A DNA stretch of 18,699 bases from Pseudomonadota bacterium (GCA_023387235.1 JAEWIJ010000034.1:1-18699); one strand, 5' to 3'. Shown: positions 1 through 7,465, counted from the first letter of the stretch. The notes: generated by a model not told the origin, from the letters alone. Numbers and translations are program-made.

Positions 1-135
1 TTCATTATCTCCAGCATGCTCGGCTTGCGCTACGACGAAGGTCTCAATCTGGCATCCATCGCAGTCGCAACGCTCGGTGCTGTCATCCTTCTCGCGATTG
101 CTGGCGGCGTGCGCAGGCCACGCTCGATGCCATGA
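1..135 (+). CDS. GlsB/YeaQ/YmgE-type stress membrane protein, C-terminal end (partial)
   Basis: The first 44 codons are open from the window edge and end in TGA. The visible peptide has a glycine-rich turn (SMLGLRYDEGLNLASI) followed by a hydrophobic segment (VATLGAVILLAIAGGV) and a short basic tail. This is the pattern of the last transmembrane helix of the transglycosylase-associated (GlsB/YeaQ/YmgE) family, small three-helix inner-membrane proteins often induced by stress. The N-terminal helices and the start lie outside the window, so length and regulation cannot be judged. Identification rests on this short C-terminal pattern only; another small glycine-rich membrane protein is possible. 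Confidence 0.7.
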   Translation, partial: FIISSMLGLRYDEGLNLASIAVATLGAVILLAIAGGVRRPRSMP

Positions 136-252
136 TCGATCGCCCGCACGAGGGGGCAGTTGAAACGGGCGCTTGTCTTTGCCTATTTTTCCGCCTGACG
201 GGAAATGGCAGGGGAGTGTTATGCGCGCACGTCGGATTATCGAAGGGCCTCC

Positions 253-445
253 TTCGGACCCGATGTGTTGAAAGTTGTGCGAACAGCTTTCGATGAGGCC
301 TGGGCGGCCGTCGTTGACAAGTTTGCGTCTTCCGAACACGAGCCGCGGCGCGCGAAGCGCTTGCGTTGGCGATGATGTCGGCGACCCGGATGACACGAAT
401 GATGTCGCCAAATCAAGAAGGAAGTCGCGCGCGCCGATGGCCACA
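253..445 (+). pseudogene. Broken small hypothetical gene upstream of the partition/replication remnants
   Basis: Three pieces in different frames together read like one small alphaproteobacterial hypothetical protein. One frame (from about 253) gives FGPDVLKVVRTAFDEAWAAV and then runs into a stop near 359; another gives LAMMSAT; a third gives DDTNDVAK, and a basic tail resembling KKEVARA is split again. I recognise the general pattern (FDEAW near the start, then an amphipathic helix and a basic tail) from short conserved proteins of unknown function in rhizobia, but know of no function. At least two or three indels are needed to join the pieces, so the gene is decayed or the sequence carries errors. 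Its end touches the ATG of the next gene, which suggests an original operon. Confidence 0.4.
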
Positions 446-630
446 GAAACAGAGCACCAGGTCGACCAAGTCCCAAGTTCCGACGACGAGGCCAGCGCTT
501 CGCTGAAACGTCTCACCGTCAACATTCCCGACGAACTGCACCACCGCATCAAAGTGCGCTGCGCCCACGAGCGCCTGCAGATCTCGGAGCTGTCCGTTCT
601 CTCCTCACCAAGAAATTCCCGCGCGCTTGA
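437..630 (+). pseudogene. Ribbon-helix-helix partition-type protein (ParG-like), frameshifted
   Basis: From ATG 437 the frame reads MATETEHQVDQVPSSDDEAS and then SLKRLTVNIPDELHHRIKVR, a typical ribbon-helix-helix start: a beta strand RLTVNI followed by a helix that begins PDELHHRIK. After LQISE (about 590) the expected end of the fold, VRSLLTKKFPRA followed by TGA at 628-630, is in another frame, so one indel separates them. Proteins of this kind bind operator DNA next to plasmid parA/parG or rep genes and act in partition and in autoregulation. The TGA overlaps the TTG start of the repA frame (TTGA, 627-630), as in translationally coupled plasmid operons. Family membership is clear from the strand-helix motif; the role in partition is inferred from the repA neighbour. 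No parA is visible. Confidence 0.65.
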
Positions 631-1673
631 ACCTGAGCCCCGCCCTCCCCGGTCTCTCCGACGTCCGCGATGCGGACTTGGTGGCACGGGTAGAAGCGGC
701 ACGCGGCAAGGCGGGCTTCGAGTTCATTCAGCGGCAATGCCGTTTCGAGCAGGAGAGCCGCGATAAGGCCCTCATGCTGCCGCGTGATGCGCGGCGCCGG
801 CTCACCGCGCGCGAGAAGCTTGAGATCGCCGCCGCCGACCGCCAGAACCTGCGCCACATCCTCAGCGTGCTCGCCATCTGCGGCCTTCCCCTACACGCGA
901 CAAGCCATCGAGGTGCGCGAGTTCTAGCGAAATCAAGGTCGCATGAGCCTGGTGGTGGAGGGGGGCAAGCTGCGCACACCCGATGGGCGCTGGGAGCTGC
1001 AGCCCGTTCCCTACGGCTCGCGCGCGCGCCTTCTCCTGCTTCACCTCTGCAGCGAAGCCATCCGCCAGAAGAGCGCTGTGGTGGAATTGAGGACAGCCTC
1101 ACGGCCTTCATCAAGGCCATGGGCTTCCCGGTGACCGGAGGCAAGAACGGCACGCTGACCTCGTTCAAGACGCAGGTGAACGCGCTCGCAGCCTGCCACA
1201 TGCGCATTGGCCTCTGGGACGGGCAGCGCTCGAAGATCGTCAATACGCAACCGTTCTCCTCGATCGACGTCTGGTTCTCGAGCTCTGCCGACCAGAAAAT
1301 GATGTGGCCCTCCACCATCACCTTCAGCCATGAGTTCTTCTCGATGCTCGTAAGCCACGCGCTGCCTGTGAACGTGGAAGCGGTGAAGGTCTTTGCCGGC
1401 AGCCTGCGCAAGCTCGACCTCTTGTTCTGGATCGGGTACCGCCTCCACAGCCTGCAGGAGCCGCTGCGCATCTCCTGGGACGCGCTCAAGGAACAATGGG
1501 GCCAGGGCTACAACCGGACGCGCAATTTCAAGCGCGGCTTCGCTGACGAGATCGCGCAGATCAAGGAAGTGTTCCCGAAACTTCCTCTAGACGTGAGCGA
1601 AGAGGGCTGCACCATTAAGCCCGCAGTCCCCATGGTTCTCGCCATTCCCGCGCGCCGGACCGTTCGCCGCTAG
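627..1673 (+). pseudogene. repA: Plasmid replication initiator RepA (pfam04796 type), multiply disrupted
   Basis: The conceptual protein resembles the RepA family of alphaproteobacterial plasmids. In order it has an N-terminal region ending AADRQNLRHILSVLAICGLP, a middle part YTRQAIEVREF / MSLVVEGGKLRTPDGRW / VPYGSRARLLLLHLCSEAI, and a long C-terminal part with TAFIKAMGFPVTGG, IGLWDGQRSKIVNTQPFSS and DLLFWIGYRLHSL. These lie in three segments: frame 3 to about 889, frame 1 from about 892 to 1083, frame 3 again from about 1086. Joining them needs an insertion in the C run at 887-891, reading through TAG 925-927 (REF-stop-RNQG), and a one-base deletion near 1080-1086 (GTGGAATTGAG where GTGGAAATTGAG is expected). 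Three lesions in one gene argue for real decay. The TTG start at 627 overlaps the preceding stop. The last 195 codons are intact and dense in family motifs. Without repair no functional initiator is made. Confidence 0.8.
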
Positions 1674-1675
1674 GC

Positions 1676-1728
1676 ACGCATAATCGGTAGCGGGCCCCTG
1701 CTCAACCCTTACGCATAATCGGTAGCGG
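1676..1728. repeat. Two direct copies of an 18-bp sequence, 35 bp apart
   Basis: ACGCATAATCGGTAGCGG occurs at 1676-1693 and again, identically, at 1711-1728. The first copy starts three bases after the repA stop; the second sits where the antiporter frame on the opposite strand loses its normal sequence. Identical 18-mers this close are not expected by chance. They could be the terminal or recombinase-binding repeats of a mobile element, iterons of the plasmid, or a duplication made when the antiporter gene was broken. No transposase or recombinase gene is visible beside them. Confidence 0.75.
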
Positions 1729-1965
1729 TGAGCATCCAGTTCCCGAATCGAACAGAATGATCGCCAAGGCGAGACTGCCAATGAGGTAGGCAGATGCGGC
1801 ATCATCGTACCTGATGCCGAGGCCATCCTCGCCCGCAAGAAGGCCAACCATAAGAAAGATCAACAGCAGCGGTGCGCCAAAGCGGAAGGCGAGCGTACTG
1901 GTCAGTGCCGACGCCATGACCAGTCCTGAGCCGATCAAAACGGGAAGAAAAATCCAGTCGATCAT
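1702..1965 (-). pseudogene. K+/H+ (NhaP2/CvrA-like) antiporter, N-terminal fragment
   Basis: From ATG at 1965 the minus strand encodes MIDWIFLPVLIGSGLVMASA, then LTSTLAFRFGAPLLLIFLMV, GLLAGEDGLGIRYDD and AYLIGSLALAIILFDSG. This is the start of CPA1-type potassium/proton antiporters (cell volume regulation protein CvrA/NhaP2): the first two to three membrane segments with the GLLAGEDG loop. After FDSG, where the family continues for several hundred residues, the frame enters unrelated sequence containing the 18-bp repeat and stops after 12 more residues. The remaining 500 or so residues are absent from the window, so this is a truncated gene, probably cut by a rearrangement at about 1730. No function is expected from about 87 residues. 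Confidence 0.8.
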
Positions 1966-2185
1966 GCCAATCGCCGCCACCACTCTCCTCGCCACAATGG
2001 AAGAAGTTGCGCGCGAGCTCAAACTGCATTTGAGCGTGCGAATTGGGTTGGGCGTTTCCCGGCGCACGCGCCGGGGCACCCTCGTGAACCGAACCCGCGT
2101 CGAGCGCGGTTTCGGCCGGCCGGTTTCGGTCGCCAACGCGGGACCTCGGAGAAGCCCAAACATCATGGGTAGCCCGCCCTGACGA

Positions 2186-2536
2186 CTACCAACTCAGGCC
2201 ATCCTGCTCATAGCGCTCACGTTCCATCAAGCGATGATGGTTACGGAGTTGCTCCTGTTGGAAGAGAAAATTCTGGCAATCATGCTGGCGCGCGACATAA
2301 TCAAAGGTATCGTAGCGGCCCGCGAAGAATGCAGCCCCTATTGACCAACCAAAAGCCCGCAGACTGCCGCCGATGGGTGACGTCAAGGCTGTACCGTCGG
2401 CGGACGGAGAACGGCAGGGCAGCACATCCTTGAAATAGTCCGCCAACATGCGGGTTGCTTCTGGACAGTGATGACCGCTGAGCTCGAACGCTTCGCGACC
2501 CATCATAACGCGCAGGCGCCCATTCCGAACAGGCAC
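2186..2536 (-). CDS. Hypothetical protein, 116 aa
   Basis: An open frame with normal high-GC codon choice for this DNA, beginning at GTG 2536 and ending in TAG. I do not recognise a family. The N-terminal half (LRVMMGREAFELSGHHCPEA, then TRMLADYFKDVLP) is mixed alpha/beta; a glycine-rich, weakly hydrophobic stretch (GWSIGAAFFAGRYDTF) follows; the C-terminal 35 residues are rich in Q, R, E and H and probably helical. The frame is open further upstream to about 2580 without an ATG. An ATG at 2567 in another frame gives only a 20-residue peptide, so either GTG 2536 is the start or an upstream portion was lost by frameshift. It lies alone between broken genes. Confidence 0.5.
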   Translation of the reverse strand: MPVRNGRLRVMMGREAFELSGHHCPEATRMLADYFKDVLPCRSPSADGTALTSPIGGSLRAFGWSIGAAFFAGRYDTFDYVARQHDCQNFLFQQEQLRNHHRLMERERYEQDGLSW

Positions 2537-2753
2537 GCTTTCGACAAAAACTGGTAGTGGTTCATCCGACTGACCTTTCCTTCGTGTCAGTCGGTATGGG
2601 GCGGATCAGTTGATTACAACGCTGCGCCGATAAAAAATCTGAAACTCGCGCCGAAATTCAAAATGATGCGGTAATGCCGCGCCGTCAGACCTTGTCCGCA
2701 GCACCACACGGTGCAGAAGCCAATCGTCTGCCACGCTTATCAGCTTTCGGACC

Positions 2754-3278
2754 GTGCAGATTTTGCGCCTAATACGTGTGCACATTGGATGGACATCGTC
2801 GTGGCGGGGGCGCATCGCCGCAACGAAGAAGCACGGTGCCTATGAAATCCAGCAATTCTGCCGCAATCCCAACCTGACCATCGAGCTTGCATTCGCCTCT
2901 TCCGAGGCGCTCAAGGGTCTGACCACCGCGCAGGCAAACCTCAGCTGCGTCGGCAACAAGCTCACGCTCGAAGCGCTCACGCGTGCGGACAATGACATCG
3001 AAACCATAAGCGCAAACTCAATCGTCATGCCGGAGCTCAGAACCGTTGGCGGCACCCAGTCCTTTTATGACGCAGAGCTCGTCCATCAGCCCCGTCTCGA
3101 GCGCATTGACGGCAGCAACTATGGCACCCGTGTTCGCAAGATTTATCAGCCGCACGTGACCTACGTAGGCGGCATCAACAGGTTCATCTGCGTCAAAGAG
3201 ATGGTCCAGCCACCGCTTGAGGGAAAGAGACCTTGTTTCGTGGAATGGCCGCCGGAAGTGTACGGGTACCCCATGTGA
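2754..3278 (+). CDS. Hypothetical protein with solenoid/leucine-rich-like repeats, 174 aa
   Basis: The frame from GTG 2754 to TGA has coding-like third-position GC from about 2840 on. Residues of about 55-150 show a degenerate repeat of about 20 residues in which a Leu/Val, an ETI/RTV/ERI-type pair and a glycine-rich turn recur: NLSCVGNKLTL, DIETISANSIVM, PELRTVGGTQSFY, PRLERIDGSNYG, HVTYVGGIN. This resembles right-handed solenoid or leucine-rich-type proteins in which each unit adds one coil. Proteins of this type usually bind partners rather than catalyse reactions; no enzyme motif is seen. The first about 30 codons (MQILRLIRVHIGWTSSWRGR) look poorly coding and the true start may lie further downstream or have been lost. 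The C-terminus EWPPEVYGYPM ends cleanly. The function is unknown. Confidence 0.5.
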   Translation: MQILRLIRVHIGWTSSWRGRIAATKKHGAYEIQQFCRNPNLTIELAFASSEALKGLTTAQANLSCVGNKLTLEALTRADNDIETISANSIVMPELRTVGGTQSFYDAELVHQPRLERIDGSNYGTRVRKIYQPHVTYVGGINRFICVKEMVQPPLEGKRPCFVEWPPEVYGYPM

Positions 3279-3662
3279 CATCCGCATGGATCACAAACAG
3301 CCGCGCCTATCCTGTAAGCTCATCCGTCAGCGTAGGTAGGCCCCCGTCGGGCTGAAACATTGCGTTGAGACGGAGAGAGCCGGCCCAGCCTGAACGACGC
3401 TGCCCTCGGACCGGTCATCCCCAAACACGCCATCCCACGGCTGGCGTGTGCGCTGGCTGCAGGCGTCCCTGCAGCGGCCAAGCGATCGGCAGGCCCTTCC
3501 TGGCTCGGGCGTTTCGCGCTCGAGCTCGCAAGCCCAAACATCTGCCTTATCCAACATCGCACGAACCCCGCGTACAATGTCACAGCACGCGCAGATTCAA
3601 GCGGGACGGAGCGTGGTCCGCAACTTCTTATCCGGAACTGAGCCAACACCTCGCGCGATTGA
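3279..3662. other. 384-bp stretch without a supported gene
   Basis: No frame here has a convincing start plus coding-like composition. On the plus strand a frame is open from about 3368 to about 3650 (ending GPQLLIRN) with hydrophobic and alanine-rich segments, but it has no ATG or GTG at a sensible place and no motif I recognise. It may be a remnant of a gene broken at both ends. The minus-strand frames in the same place run antisense and into the next gene in a different frame. No hairpin or promoter stands out. Confidence 0.4.
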
Positions 3663-4380
3663 TCAGCGCTCGTCCGAGCGAGTGAGCTTATGGGTCGATC
3701 TCTTCGCGCCGACAGTGCAATAGAGTTCAGAGATCGCAGCGTCTGAAAGCGGCTGTACCTCTTCGACCCCGTGGTCCGGCGGCAACGCACGTTCGACATT
3801 CGCAATGAAGAAAGGCGCGCCGGCCTCGATGCCAAGTGCGCTTGAAAGACGCGAGGCGGCCTCATGGCTCATGACCAGGCGCCGTTCGGGATCCATAAGC
3901 GCGTGGGTGACCTGGGAGGGTTTGAGGCCCATGACGGCCGACGCAAGGCGTAGACTGAGGCCGGCACGCTCCCAGCTTGCCTGCGCTCGCTGCCACACGT
4001 GCCGGCGGTCGCGTGCGCTGGCGCGGTAAAAGGCCCAGGCTTCGGCCTCGAGTTGGAGAAGCGGGCGTGAGAGCTCGGATGGTGGGAGATGGAGCCGCCA
4101 GCTCGAGCACCAAGGCTTGGCTTAGTGCCAGGCGTCCCTGCACAAGTTTAGCATTCTCATCGCGCGGCATGAGAGCAGTAGCGCGAAGATCACGCCAGCG
4201 AATGCCGATCCTCCTAAGATGATAGGCGACGCGTGCCTCCAGAGACGCGGGGTCTTGTCCGGCCGCGAGCAAGGGCCATCGATGCGCCAGCGAAAGAGCT
4301 TCCGTAGAAGCACATCCTACCAACACATTGCCCGTTGCCGTTCCCCCTTGCCGATGAGAGCGCAACATTGTGGCGGTCAC
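3663..4380 (-). pseudogene. Helix-turn-helix protein, frameshifted (about 230 aa when joined)
   Basis: The first segment, from GTG 4380, contains LEARVAYHLRRIGIRWRDLR, then MPRDENAKLVQGRLALSQAL and VLELAAP. The second, in another frame down to the stop at 3663, continues SELSRPLLQLEAEAWAFYRA, SARDRRHVWQRAQASWERAG, then LSLRLASAVMGLKPSQVTHA. The switch lies near 4075-4090. The last motif (LSLRLASAVMGLKPSQVTHAL, about 45 residues from the segment's start) has the spacing of an XRE-like helix-turn-helix: LSxxxxAxxMGxxxSQVxxAL. The N-terminal half is not a family I can name. GTG 4380 overlaps the TGA of the upstream gene (GTGA), so the two are translationally coupled. If the frameshift is real the HTH half is lost unless it starts separately, for example near 3998. 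Confidence 0.5.
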
Positions 4381-4829
4381 CTGGCCTCTGCCGCCCGCAA
4401 CGCTGCACTGATCCTGTTGTTGCTCGACAATACGCCTTCGAAATCACCGCGCAGGGCCTTGAGCGCCATCCTTTCCTTTCCGATCTCGTCCGCGGTTCGG
4501 AATCCCCAGCGGCGCAGAACCGGTACGGGCGGACACCAGCCCTGTAGGGCGTGCTGCAGAAGAAATGCAGTCACCAAACCCGGCAAGACGAGCCAGTAGG
4601 GATGCACGAAGAAGCCGAGCACGACTCCTGCCAACGCCAGAACAGAGGCGTTCAGCTCGATGGCTCTTTCGATATCCCATTCTTCATCGAGCTCGCGCAG
4701 GCGACTGGCAAATGTGCCGGGCGTGCCGATGATCCGATGAAGACGTTGAGCAATGTCCTGGTGGATCCGCTCGTTGATCTCATCAGGGGTATGTCGCGGA
4801 ACGCGATCGTGAGTGGAAGGCAGTACCAT
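4377..4829 (-). CDS. DUF2892-type inner-membrane protein, 150 aa
   Basis: The start ATG 4829 is preceded by GAGGT at a proper distance; the frame is open further upstream but without support. The N-terminal 60 residues (HTPDEINERIHQDIAQRLHR, then LRELDEEWDIERAIELNAS) are hydrophilic and helical. They are followed by two hydrophobic segments, VLALAGVVLGFFVHPYWLVL and PGLVTAFLLQHALQGW, and then CPPVPVLRRWGFRTADEI and a basic C-terminus. The ExxxxNAxxLAxxGxxLG...LLQHALQGWCPPxPVLRRxGxRT pattern is that of YgaP-like DUF2892 proteins, often found in rhizobia and methylotrophs, with unknown role in the inner membrane. The downstream HTH gene overlaps by GTGA. A GGAAC-N16-TGTT sequence at 4912-4936 suggests sigma-EcfG control. 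Confidence 0.75.
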   Translation of the reverse strand: MVLPSTHDRVPRHTPDEINERIHQDIAQRLHRIIGTPGTFASRLRELDEEWDIERAIELNASVLALAGVVLGFFVHPYWLVLPGLVTAFLLQHALQGWCPPVPVLRRWGFRTADEIGKERMALKALRGDFEGVLSSNNRISAALRAAEAR

Positions 4830-4872
4830 TGTGACCTCGCGCGTGCACTTGGCTAAGGAGCGCTCGCGGCGA

Positions 4873-4893
4873 CAAAACCTCTGCCGCCAGAGG
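4873..4893 (-). terminator. Short hairpin with TTTT in the leader of the DUF2892 gene
   Basis: On the minus strand CCTCTG-GCGG-CAGAGG (4893-4878) is followed by TTTTG. The six-pair GC-rich stem and four T residues make a weak intrinsic terminator or attenuator. It lies about 44 bases upstream of ATG 4829 and downstream of the candidate promoter at 4912-4936, so it would be inside the leader if that promoter is used. It could instead end readthrough from the right. Confidence 0.35.
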
Positions 4894-4911
4894 CGGCCTC
4901 CATTGATGAGA

Positions 4912-4936
4912 AACACCGGAGAAACCTCCGCGTTCC
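4912..4936 (-). promoter_or_regulatory. Candidate EcfG-type (general stress) promoter
   Basis: On the minus strand the sequence is GGAAC, 16 bases, TGTT, against the alphaproteobacterial sigma-EcfG consensus GGAAC-N16/17-CGTT (one mismatch at the first -10 base). The expected start point near 4905 leaves a leader of about 76 bases to ATG 4829. The match is short, and a chance occurrence in a window of this size is quite possible. Confidence 0.4.
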
Positions 4937-5196
4937 GCATTAAGTCATGGATAATCGGCGGCTGCAGTGGCGTCGGATGGCCGAATTCCGCGGGAGCAGG
5001 CTTCGCCGCCTTTCTGGTGCAGCCGAGGAAGAGAGCCCAACATTAAGACGGGCCGCCCTCCCCCGAATGACCCCATCTGGGACGCGATTAACCAAAAGAG
5101 CGAGCTGACGCCCTCGCAATTGTCGAAGCACGGCGGCTCACCTGGCTGATGACCCGGCGACTCTTCATGGGAGCGAGTGGGCGATCCGCCGGTCGC
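4937..5196. other. Intergenic stretch without a supported gene
   Basis: The only coding-like stretch is a plus-strand frame at about 5045-5149 (KTGRPPPNDPIWDAINQKSE, then LTPSQLSKHGGSPG and TGA). It has high third-position GC but no good start, since the upstream frame looks random. It may be the tail of a lost gene. No recognisable motif is present. Confidence 0.35.
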
Positions 5197-5229
5197 AAAA
5201 AAAGAGGCGTTGTGAGTACCAACGCCTCT
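5197..5229 (-). terminator. Strong intrinsic terminator
   Basis: On the minus strand AGAGGCGTTG (5229-5220), a seven-base loop, CAACGCCTCT (5212-5203) and a run of seven T residues (5203-5197) form a perfect ten-pair stem followed by a U-tract. It is the first terminator downstream of the P-type ATPase gene, 226 bases after its stop, and probably ends that transcript. Confidence 0.85.
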
Positions 5230-5454
5230 CCGTTCATGTCACCGGCATCCATGGTAATGAAAAGGCGCTCGGGACCCATGGCGTAAGGATAAAGCCCCGA
5301 GCGTTGAGCCGGTGCAAGGAACAATGGAGACTTTCATCGAGCGCCTGTCACTCGGGGTTATTAAGGAAACGCATACAGGGTAACCCGGACGGTGCGGGCT
5401 GCTGGGGACCAGCGCCAGCTCGACACGCCGCGCCTGCGTGGCCACTAGTCGGGA

Positions 5455-7407
5455 TTACGTCGGTGCGGCCTGTCGGAGGTCACGGCTTTTCGGCGTAGAC
5501 GCCAGAGCGCGCAGCGGTGTTCCTCGGTCGGCGCGAATCGGATCGAACAGCAGCCGCAGACCATTGAGTACAACGAGCACCGTACCACCCTCGTGGCCCA
5601 ACACCGCAAGCGGAAGAGGAAGGGCGAAGAACAGAGCACCACAGACCAGCACCACCATGGCGCCCATCGCAAACGCGAGGTTCTGGCGGATAATGCGCCC
5701 CGTCCGCCGCGCAAGCCTATGCGCCGCGGCGAGCCGCGCCATGTCTTCTGATAAGAGCGCGACGTCGGCGGCCTGCAACGCAACCTCGCTTCCCGCCGCG
5801 CCCATGGCGATGCCAACGTCCGCGCGGGCGAGCGCTGCGGCGTCGTTCACGCCGTCACCCACGAAAGCCACCGCACCGTGCTTGGAAAGCTCGCCCACCA
5901 GGCGCACCTTATCCTCGGGCAGCAGATCCGCATGAATGTGCGACGGACTAAGGCCGAGCTGCGCGCCAATGCGCTCGGCAACGGGGCGACGGTCGCCAGT
6001 CATGAGGGCAATATGAGCAATGCCACCCTCTCTAAGCGCATCAAGTGCCGCGCGGGAAGTCGGACGCAAGCCGTCGGCTACCGCGACCGCGCCTAGGATC
6101 TGCGTGCCGCGCCCTAACCAGATGACTGTTTGCTCATCCTCGATAAGCCCACGAAACGCGGGCGCGGTAAACTGGGCCCCCATGCGCGCCACCATCCGCG
6201 GATTGCCGGCCCATACCGGGCCATCCCTGTCCCGGCCTGTAATGCCCTCACTCGGATGGGCAACAACATCCGACACCGGCAAAGGGCTGAGCCCACGCTT
6301 GGCGGCCGCCCGGCGGATGGCCGCAGCAATACTGTGCTCGGAATGCGCCTCGAGCCCAGCGAGAAGGGCGAGAAAATCATCATCGGACATACGCGGTGCG
6401 ACCACAGCCATCACTTCCGCCTGCCCCGTCGTCAACGTGCCGGTCTTGTCAAAGGCAAATTGTGAGACCGCGCCAAAGGTCTCGAGAGCCGCCCCACCCT
6501 TAAACAACACACCGCCACGCGCAGCCGCCGAGAGAGCCGATAGAATGGCCGCCGGAACGCTGATGACGATGGCGCAGGGGCTCGCGGCGACCAGAACGAC
6601 CGCCGCCCGATAGAGAGCATCCTCCCACGCACGGCCGGTCCATAACAGGAAGCCGAGGATCAACAGCGACACAACCAGAACCGCCACGGTATAGCGCTGA
6701 CCAAACCAGGCGCTGAAGCGTTCCGAGGGCGCACGTGCGGCTTGGGCTTCGGTCACCAAGCGGATCATGCGCGCCACCGTGCTGTCGGCTGCGGTGGCCG
6801 AGACCCGGATTTCTAACACCGCACTGTGGTTGACGGTCGCTTCGAAGACTTTGGCGCCAAAGGTTTTATGCACTGGCATGGACTCGCCGGTCACCGTTGA
6901 CTCGTCGAGATGCCCGTCGCCGTTCAAAATGATGCCGTCGACCGGAATCTTGGCGCCTGGCCGGACGACCAGTTCATCGCCAACCCTGAGCTCGGAGATG
7001 GCCACCTCCTCGATGCCGCCAGCCGGCGTCTTCCTCAGTGCGGTCTCGGGACGCAAAGCCATGAGCGCCTCGACCTCGCGGCGGGCGCGGCCCAAGGCCA
7101 AGGTCTCAAGCGTGGTGGAAAGACTGAAGAGAAAAAGCAGCACGGCCCCTTCGGCCGGCGCGCCAACCGCTGCCGCCGCGAGTGCGGCAATGACCATCAA
7201 GAGATCAATGTCGAGGGTGTGCTCGCGCCAGATTTCAAGCAGCGCGCGCCAGGCGGCCGGAAGACCGCCAGCGAGATACACAAGACCGAATCCGAACGCT
7301 CCAAGCCACTCCGCTCCTGCATAAGGGCTGCCAAACCCCACTAGGATGCCAAGGAGCGCTGCGGCACAGAGAAGAATATTCAGGTACTCGCCGACGCGCC
7401 CGCTCAT
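5455..7407 (-). CDS. PIB-4-type heavy-metal P-type ATPase, 650 aa
   Basis: This is a complete P1B-ATPase exporting a transition metal from the cytoplasm. ATG 7407 follows AAGAAGGA at eight bases. There is no N-terminal HMA or His-rich metal-binding domain; membrane segments begin at residue 9. The actuator motif TGES is at 173-176; SPC at 276-278 in the metal-binding helix replaces the CPC of copper and zinc pumps; the phosphorylated Asp is D320 in DKTGTLT; GDGVND is at 517-522; and HEGGT is at 605-609, followed by VLVVLNGLRLL. SPC plus HEGGT is the signature of PIB-4 pumps (CoaT/CtpD), which move Co2+, Zn2+, Fe2+ or Ni2+. The nucleotide-domain HP motif reads SEHS (356-359), with Ser where Pro is usual. 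It lies 58 bases downstream of the thioesterase gene, likely in one transcript ending at 5197-5229. The exact metal cannot be told. Confidence 0.93.
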   Translation of the reverse strand: MSGRVGEYLNILLCAAALLGILVGFGSPYAGAEWLGAFGFGLVYLAGGLPAAWRALLEIWREHTLDIDLLMVIAALAAAAVGAPAEGAVLLFLFSLSTTLETLALGRARREVEALMALRPETALRKTPAGGIEEVAISELRVGDELVVRPGAKIPVDGIILNGDGHLDESTVTGESMPVHKTFGAKVFEATVNHSAVLEIRVSATAADSTVARMIRLVTEAQAARAPSERFSAWFGQRYTVAVLVVSLLILGFLLWTGRAWEDALYRAAVVLVAASPCAIVISVPAAILSALSAAARGGVLFKGGAALETFGAVSQFAFDKTGTLTTGQAEVMAVVAPRMSDDDFLALLAGLEAHSEHSIAAAIRRAAAKRGLSPLPVSDVVAHPSEGITGRDRDGPVWAGNPRMVARMGAQFTAPAFRGLIEDEQTVIWLGRGTQILGAVAVADGLRPTSRAALDALREGGIAHIALMTGDRRPVAERIGAQLGLSPSHIHADLLPEDKVRLVGELSKHGAVAFVGDGVNDAAALARADVGIAMGAAGSEVALQAADVALLSEDMARLAAAHRLARRTGRIIRQNLAFAMGAMVVLVCGALFFALPLPLAVLGHEGGTVLVVLNGLRLLFDPIRADRGTPLRALASTPKSRDLRQAAPT

Positions 7408-7465
7408 AAATCAAGTCCTTCTTGTGGGGCAGCCTCTCGATCAGAAATCCGGAACGACGCCGAGG

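Noticed and set aside
728..1489. Long minus-strand open frame opposite repA
   Set aside because: It is antisense to the recognisable RepA segments and has serine/arginine-rich composition typical of a shadow frame.
2606..2815. 69-codon minus-strand frame ending FRREFQIFYRRSVVIN
   Set aside because: Mixed codon choice, no motif, no ribosome site, and it overlaps the start of the plus-strand solenoid-like gene. It could be a remnant, but support is too thin.
3320..3865. 181-codon minus-strand frame
   Set aside because: It is in a different frame from the HTH gene that covers the same DNA and has low-complexity Ser/Arg/Ala content, so it is a shadow.
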